Source of the DNA: Thermococcus sp.
Lineage (GTDB): Archaea > Methanobacteriota_B > Thermococci > Thermococcales > Thermococcaceae
Reading direction: 5' to 3'
Assembly: GCA_027065835.1 (NCBI GenBank)
Contig: JAMONK010000138.1
Location: 1 to 10,105 of the forward strand
Length of the DNA stretch: 10,105 bases
The notes beneath the pieces were generated by a model. It was not told where the DNA came from. It did no database searches and worked only from the letters and a program-made list of their open reading frames with translations. Position 1 is the first letter of the stretch. Each line of letters starts with the position of its first letter. Positions 6,670 through 10,105 of the stretch are shown here, one piece after another. Made by a program: the position numbers and the translations under genes.

Positions 6670-7879
6670 CGATCCTAGCCCCCTGCGGCTTTCCTATGAT
6701 TTCATCTTCCTCCATAACAACGTTACCCCGGATAACTGTCATTATCACTTTCCCCTTCAATTTTTTGCCCTCCCACGGGCTCCATTTGGATTCACTGTAG
6801 AACTCCTCCGGCCTGACCCGCCACTCCCTCTTAAGATCGACCACCGTCAGGTCTGCGTCCATTCCCTTATGAATTCCCTTGCCCCGTATCCCGAACGCTC
6901 TCACTGGATTGGTGTGCATTTTCTCGACTATATCCTCAATGCCCAGCAATCCTCTGTTGGTCGCATCCAAGAGGAGCGCCACCTCGGTCTCAAGGCCCGG
7001 AATCCCGGCCGCGCCGCCTTCCTTGTCCTCAAGTGTATGGGGAGCATGGTCGCTGGCTATCAGGGGAATCCTCGAAAAGTTCTTCCAGAGAAAGGCCCTG
7101 TCACTTTCGGTCCTCAGCGGGGGATAAACCTTTAAGAGCGGGTTCCTCTCGTAGTCTCCCCGGGTCAGGAAGAGATGATGGGGGGTGACCTCAAAGCTCA
7201 CCTGGGGCAGTTCCGCCCGCAGGATCTCAGTCATACCGGCGGCTGTGGACACATGGCAGATGTTGAGGGGTTTTCCAAATTTTTCGGCGGCGTTAAGTGC
7301 CCGTTTAATTGCGAGTACCTCCGCCTCCGGGGGTCTTTCGGGTCTTTCGGCTATGATTGCCTGATCCTCCGCGTGGACGCTCACCACGCCTGGCGCGCAG
7401 GAGTAGTCCCCTTCAAAGTCCTCCGAGAACATTCCCCCAGTTGAGGCCCCCATAAAGATCTTGTAAAAGTCGGCGTTAGCCCCTTTGGCTTCCACGCAGT
7501 TTCCTGCCAGTAAAAAACCCAGCGCGTAGTTGGAGTACGCCTTTCCCATGAAGGCCTTCTCCCTCCGGCGGAGCGTGGCCGCGTCGATGATCGGGGGTTT
7601 GGTATTGGGCATGTCGAAGACGGTCGTTATCCCCCCGTGAACCGCTGCCATCGTTCCGGTTCTTACGCTTTCCTTCGATTTCTCGGTGAAATCTCTAAGG
7701 TGGGTGTGGACGTCTATTAACCCGGGAAGAACTGCCTGCCCCCTTCCCAGATTTATGGTTTCCTCTCCCCTTAGAGTCCCGATGGATATCCCGGTTATTT
7801 TTCCGTCGTCGATCGCTATGCTGCCGTGGATTTTTCCATTCTCGCTAACTATGTTTCCTACTATAACGAGATCGTGCAT
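6647..7879 (-). CDS. pyrC: Dihydroorotase
   Basis: This enzyme cyclises carbamoyl-aspartate to dihydroorotate, the step before PyrD/PyrK in pyrimidine synthesis. The 410-residue protein shows the full amidohydrolase metal site of class I dihydroorotases: DVHTHLRD (H58, H60, with R62), the lysine that becomes carboxylated in DFYKIFMGA (K140), VSVHAED (H169), ICHVSTA (H209) and ASDHAPH (catalytic D277). The C-terminal beta domain includes DADLTVVDL and TVIRGNVV. ATG 7879 is chosen over longer frames: MHDLVIVGNI is the natural first strand, a TATA-like box lies about 34 nt upstream, and the extra 25 codons upstream are unlike coding sequence. There is no good ribosome binding site before it. It is first in a two-gene operon with pyrK. 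The right side opens into the AT-rich gap. Confidence 0.95.
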   Translation of the reverse strand: MHDLVIVGNIVSENGKIHGSIAIDDGKITGISIGTLRGEETINLGRGQAVLPGLIDVHTHLRDFTEKSKESVRTGTMAAVHGGITTVFDMPNTKPPIIDAATLRRREKAFMGKAYSNYALGFLLAGNCVEAKGANADFYKIFMGASTGGMFSEDFEGDYSCAPGVVSVHAEDQAIIAERPERPPEAEVLAIKRALNAAEKFGKPLNICHVSTAAGMTEILRAELPQVSFEVTPHHLFLTRGDYERNPLLKVYPPLRTESDRAFLWKNFSRIPLIASDHAPHTLEDKEGGAAGIPGLETEVALLLDATNRGLLGIEDIVEKMHTNPVRAFGIRGKGIHKGMDADLTVVDLKREWRVRPEEFYSESKWSPWEGKKLKGKVIMTVIRGNVVMEEDEIIGKPQGARIDVGDNRA

Positions 7880-7909
7880 AGGTGCCCGCCCGGGGTTGAG
7901 GGGATGGGG

Positions 7910-7917
7910 TTTTAAGA
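7910..7917 (-). promoter_or_regulatory. TATA box of the pyrCK operon
   Basis: The minus strand reads TCTTAAAA. A start about 25 nt downstream, near 7888, leaves a leader of about 9 nt (containing GGGCACC) before ATG 7879. The hairpin-like sequence at 7931-7954 lies just upstream of this box and could be an operator, but no known pyrimidine regulator site was recognised. Confidence 0.45.
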
Positions 7918-8039
7918 TTTTTGGGACGATGTGGAGATGGATATCGGTTTCCACGATTTTTTGGGGTTTCTACAAACACATATGGGGTTGTTTTTTGAAG
8001 TTGCGGTTGATATGGATTATGGTGAGATTTTAATTTGTG

Positions 8040-8046
8040 TTATATG
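8040..8046 (+). promoter_or_regulatory. Possible TATA box of the 26-codon micro-ORF
   Basis: TTATATG is centred 28 nt before ATG 8071. The expected transcription start (about 25-27 nt downstream) falls at or just before that ATG, the arrangement seen for leaderless archaeal genes. The support is spacing and sequence only. Confidence 0.35.
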
Positions 8047-8070
8047 ACGCAATAATGTATTGGCCGTTGC

Positions 8071-8151
8071 ATGGCTGCGGGATGCTGTGTCAGCCTGCTA
8101 GCACTACTTTTTTCGTTCGGTTACTTTTACAAGAACGTAACCCTTAAATAG
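8071..8151 (+). CDS. Possible leaderless 26-residue hydrophobic micro-protein (hypothetical)
   Basis: The frame runs ATG 8071 to TAG 8149-8151 and encodes 26 residues. It starts MAAGCCVSLLALLFSFGYF and ends in a polar, basic tail YKNVTLK. The first 20 residues are hydrophobic enough for one membrane helix, with two adjacent cysteines (C5, C6) near the start. No ribosome binding site precedes it, but a TATA box lies at the distance of a leaderless start. The codons are mixed and do not match the strongly biased codons of the next gene. The stop codon lies within the likely TATA box of the transporter gene. It is too short for confident gene calling, and a non-coding RNA or chance frame is equally possible. 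I do not recognise a family. Confidence 0.25.
   Translation: MAAGCCVSLLALLFSFGYFYKNVTLK
8119..8142. promoter_or_regulatory. Inverted repeat next to the transporter TATA box, candidate operator
   Basis: GGTTAC (8119-8124) and GTAACC (8137-8142) are exact reverse complements with 12 bases between them. The right arm ends where the likely TATA box begins. A second pair, GTTC (8115-8118) and GAAC (8133-8136), is interleaved. This position, covering the TFB recognition area, suits a repressor or activator site. It does not match the TrmB/TGM or SurR motifs I know. Confidence 0.35.
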
Positions 8152-8167
8152 TCGATCAATGTATAAA
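8143..8167 (+). promoter_or_regulatory. Promoter region of the substrate-binding protein gene, two candidate TATA boxes
   Basis: CTTAAATAG (8143-8151) would place the transcript start near 8172 and give a leader of about 55 nt. TATAAA (8162-8167) would place it near 8190, giving a leader of about 38 nt. Either would leave the ribosome binding sites GGAGG (8215-8219) and AAGGTG (8222-8226) in the mRNA. A leader this long contrasts with the near-leaderless genes elsewhere in the window. Confidence 0.5.
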
Positions 8168-8171
8168 CCCA

Positions 8172-8203
8172 TGCCATTATACCCCATAGATGGCAGACAT
8201 GCC
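8172..8203 (+). promoter_or_regulatory. Alternative small hairpins in the transporter gene leader
   Basis: TGCCAT (8172-8177) can pair with ATGGCA (8190-8195). The GGCA within the latter (8192-8195) can instead pair with TGCC at 8200-8203 across a four-base loop. The two folds exclude each other. Stems of four to six pairs would be marginal at high growth temperature, so a regulatory role is doubtful without a bound factor. Confidence 0.2.
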
Positions 8204-8227
8204 GAAAATTAGAAGGAGGCAAGGTGT

Positions 8228-10105
8228 ATGAATAGAAAGGCCCTTGGTTTGTTTATAATGGGTTTGATGTTGTTTAGTGTTTTTGTAGTGGCCAAGCCAG
8301 CGAGTGCAGCCACACCCAACAATGAGCTCAAAATAGCGCAGCTGGCCTCGACGGGTGCCCTCTTCATGGGTGTCTTCAACCCGGCTCCGGGCGGAGGTCT
8401 CACCGACGTTTACACCCTCAGAGTCTGGCAGTTCCTCAACGATCCCGCACTCATCAGCGGTCCGGACGGAGTTCCGCACAACTACAGGTGTCAGGTTGTT
8501 AAGGTCGACAGGAACGTTCAGGTTCCGAACGATGCCATCATCTACAACTCAACCGAGAAGAAGTGGGTTGCCGCTTACGCAGGCAAGACCGCCAAGAGCG
8601 CCGTCACCTACAAGTGCGGTCTCGGTGACTGGCACGACGGTCAGAAGATGACCCTCGCCGACATAATGTTCGGAATCGCGATGGACTTCGAGTGGACCAC
8701 GCAGGACAGCAAGAACGACCCGTACTACGACAGCACCTGGGACAGCTGGGCTGGCGACACCGTCAGGAGCGTCATGGGTGTTAAGGTCAGCGAGCTCACC
8801 AGCGACTACGTCACCATCACCCTCTACCAGGACTACGACTTCCCGATCAACGACATGTACGCCGCAAGCAACTACGTCCCGTACGCCGCGATACCGTGGC
8901 AGCTCTACGATACCATGAGTGAGATGGTTGCCCACGGCGTTAACGGCAAGCCGTTCTCATGGAGCACCCAGCCCCAGAACGGTTACCAGGTCGATATGAT
9001 AGCCCCCGACCAGATGCCCTACTTCAAGGCCGAGGCCCAGAAGCTTGAGGGCCAGGGGCTTCCGGTATACCTCAGCACCCTTAACCCGTGGCTCAGCAAG
9101 TGGGGCATTGACCCGACCCAGGCCGGACTCACTACCGACGCCGCGAAGGCCGGCTTCACCGCCATGATCCAGTGGATTGACAAGCACAACAACGCGATAA
9201 TCAGCAACGGTCCGTACTACCTCGACACCTACAAGCCCAGCAGCATGTACCTCAAGCTCGTCAAGTTCACCGGGAAGAGGGTTAACTTCATGGATAAGAC
9301 CGTCACACTCCCAGACGGCACCAAGAAGACCGTCCCGTTCAACGCCAACTTCGACATGATAGAGGTTTACGGTATCACCAACGAGAACACCGCAATCCTC
9401 GAAGTTGCCAAGGGCAACTACGACATGTTCTGGTATGAGGAGCCCGGTTACAAGTTCACCGGTGTCCTCACCCAGGGTTACGGTGGAAAGATCCAGCTCA
9501 TCAAGAGCATTGGTGTCTTCTGGAGCATGGTCTTCAACCCGGTTCACGACGACAACAACCCGTACCTCATCACCGTTGGCGACAAGGTCTACTTCAACCC
9601 GTTCGCCATCAGGGAAGTCAGGTACGCCATGAACTGGCTCATCAGCAGGAACTTCATCGTCCAGAACATCCTCAAGGGTAGCGGCGGTCCGATGTACGGT
9701 ACCCCGACCAGCGGTTCAGTCGTTCCGTACAAGAACGCCAAGGTCGTTGCCCAGGCCCTCGGAATGAGCGCTCAGGGTGACGAGAACTACGCCCTCAAGC
9801 TCATCGACAACGCCCTCACCCAGGCGGCCAAGAGCCCGTACCTCAAGGGCCACACCCTGGTCAAGAAGGACGGCAAGTGGCTCTTCGACGGCCAGCCGAT
9901 ACAGATCAACATCATCGCGAGGATTGAGGATGACAGGCTCTCAGAGGGCCAGTACATCGGCACCCTCGTCGACAAGGCAGGATTCAAGGCCAACGTTCTC
10001 CAGTGGGACAGGAAGAAGGCAGTCCACACCGTTTACATCACCGACCCGAAGAGCTACGAGTGGAACATGTACACCGAGGGTTGGGTTGCAAGCGCCTACG
10101 CCCTC
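8228..10105 (+). CDS. ABC transporter substrate-binding protein, family 5 (oligopeptide type), 3' end outside window
   Basis: The frame is open for 626 codons to the window edge, so the protein is incomplete. It is a secreted solute-binding protein of the SBP_bac_5 (DppA/OppA-like) group that delivers a ligand, usually a peptide but in some hyperthermophiles an oligosaccharide, to a membrane ABC permease. Residues 1-27 form a Sec signal peptide: MNRK, a hydrophobic core, then ASA before the likely cut, with no lipobox cysteine. Family motifs are GDWHDGQKMTLADIMFGI (133-150) and SNGPYYLDTYKP near 325-336. The mature visible part has only two cysteines, C88 and C130, a likely disulfide. Archaeal members often end in a Thr/Pro-rich stalk and a membrane anchor, which would lie to the right. 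Strong GGAGG and AAGGTG sites precede ATG 8228. The very uniform C-ending codons (AAC, TAC, ACC, GCC, CTC) suggest high expression. Permease and ATPase genes are expected downstream. Confidence 0.9.
   Translation, partial: MNRKALGLFIMGLMLFSVFVVAKPASAATPNNELKIAQLASTGALFMGVFNPAPGGGLTDVYTLRVWQFLNDPALISGPDGVPHNYRCQVVKVDRNVQVPNDAIIYNSTEKKWVAAYAGKTAKSAVTYKCGLGDWHDGQKMTLADIMFGIAMDFEWTTQDSKNDPYYDSTWDSWAGDTVRSVMGVKVSELTSDYVTITLYQDYDFPINDMYAASNYVPYAAIPWQLYDTMSEMVAHGVNGKPFSWSTQPQNGYQVDMIAPDQMPYFKAEAQKLEGQGLPVYLSTLNPWLSKWGIDPTQAGLTTDAAKAGFTAMIQWIDKHNNAIISNGPYYLDTYKPSSMYLKLVKFTGKRVNFMDKTVTLPDGTKKTVPFNANFDMIEVYGITNENTAILEVAKGNYDMFWYEEPGYKFTGVLTQGYGGKIQLIKSIGVFWSMVFNPVHDDNNPYLITVGDKVYFNPFAIREVRYAMNWLISRNFIVQNILKGSGGPMYGTPTSGSVVPYKNAKVVAQALGMSAQGDENYALKLIDNALTQAAKSPYLKGHTLVKKDGKWLFDGQPIQINIIARIEDDRLSEGQYIGTLVDKAGFKANVLQWDRKKAVHTVYITDPKSYEWNMYTEGWVASAYAL

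Larger units (their letters stand above)
7880..8227. other. AT-rich intergenic region between pyrC and the transporter gene
   Basis: These 348 bases separate the divergent pyrCK operon and the substrate-binding protein gene, and are clearly richer in A/T than the flanking genes. Left part: the pyrC promoter (7910-7917), an imperfect inverted repeat followed by six Ts (7931-7962), and a G/T-rich stretch on the + strand with three GGGGTT words (7907, 7963, 7984) and a second T6 run (7991-7996). I see no gene in 7963-8039. Right part: a possible leaderless micro-ORF (8071-8151) with its own TATA box, a GC-rich patch (8062-8103), an inverted repeat (8119-8142), two candidate TATA boxes for the transporter gene, and its leader. 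No tRNA-like fold or C/D box pair was recognised. Confidence 0.7.

Noticed and set aside
6482..7135. Plus-strand open frame of 217 codons across pyrK and pyrC
   Set aside because: Antisense to two enzymes with complete catalytic motifs; no promoter, ribosome site or family pattern.
7686..8033. Plus-strand frame of 115 codons running from inside pyrC into the gap
   Set aside because: Most of it is antisense to pyrC, and the tail in the A/T-rich gap gives a Trp/Phe/Ile-rich sequence with no sign of coding constraint.
8062..8113. GC-rich patch with small hairpins followed by T6, considered as a small RNA with an intrinsic terminator or a tRNA
   Set aside because: The stems are only four to five pairs, there is no TPsiC-like or anticodon arm, and no C/D or kink-turn motif. 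The same bases are better described as the micro-ORF, itself uncertain.
8957..9547. Minus-strand open frame of 196 codons inside the transporter gene (and a similar one at 8549-8935)
   Set aside because: The residue composition (runs of Val, Leu, Glu, Asp, Gly) is the usual antisense shadow of C-ending codons in the strongly biased sense gene.
1..10105. Mobile elements, CRISPR arrays, prophage genes or defence systems
   Set aside because: No transposase or integrase motifs, no regularly spaced repeats, no attachment-site duplication; all genes look like native Thermococcales core or common accessory genes.

Overview
The window looks like a chromosomal segment of a hyperthermophilic archaeon of the order Thermococcales, most likely Thermococcus. 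The reasons are the A-type (archaeal V-type) ATP synthase subunits, the GC-rich coding with AGG/AAG/GAG/ATA codons, TATA-box promoters 25-35 nt ahead of start codons, leaderless or very short leaders, GGTG-type ribosome binding sites, and homologues typical of this order (long AlaX, DUF1464 kinase, archaeal PyrK). No mobile element, CRISPR array, tRNA or rRNA was recognised.

Layout, left to right. (1) Bases 1-992, + strand: the end of atpB and a complete atpD, the tail of the ATP synthase operon. (2) 1038-2276, +: alaX, a trans-editing hydrolase for mischarged tRNA-Ala, apparently with its own promoter. (3) 2263-3111, -: a PP-loop ATPase with an N-terminal zinc ribbon and three further cysteines, resembling tRNA sulfur-transfer enzymes; its 3' end overlaps that of alaX by 14 nt. 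(4) 3198-4265, +: a DUF1464 ASKHA-type kinase-like protein, divergent from the PP-loop gene. (5) 4282-4956, -: an unrecognised membrane protein. (6) 5006-5929, -: a radical SAM enzyme with extra cysteines. (7) 5968-7879, -: the overlapping pair pyrC-pyrK (dihydroorotase and the electron-transfer subunit of dihydroorotate dehydrogenase) of pyrimidine synthesis. (8) 7880-8227: an AT-rich gap of about 350 bases. (9) 8228 to the right edge, +: the first 626 codons of a secreted family 5 (oligopeptide type) ABC substrate-binding protein, probably the first gene of a transporter operon.

The genes do not form one system. They are short housekeeping units placed side by side: energy (atpBD), translation quality (alaX, PP-loop), pyrimidine synthesis (pyrCK), peptide or sugar uptake (substrate-binding protein), and three poorly characterised proteins (DUF1464, membrane protein, radical SAM).

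The part least explained by standard annotation is the 7880-8227 gap. It holds a possible leaderless 26-codon hydrophobic micro-ORF (8071-8151) with a TATA box at the right distance. The end of that ORF contains a perfect inverted repeat and runs into the likely TATA box of the transporter gene. Mutually exclusive small hairpins lie in the transporter leader. These are hypotheses from sequence reading only.
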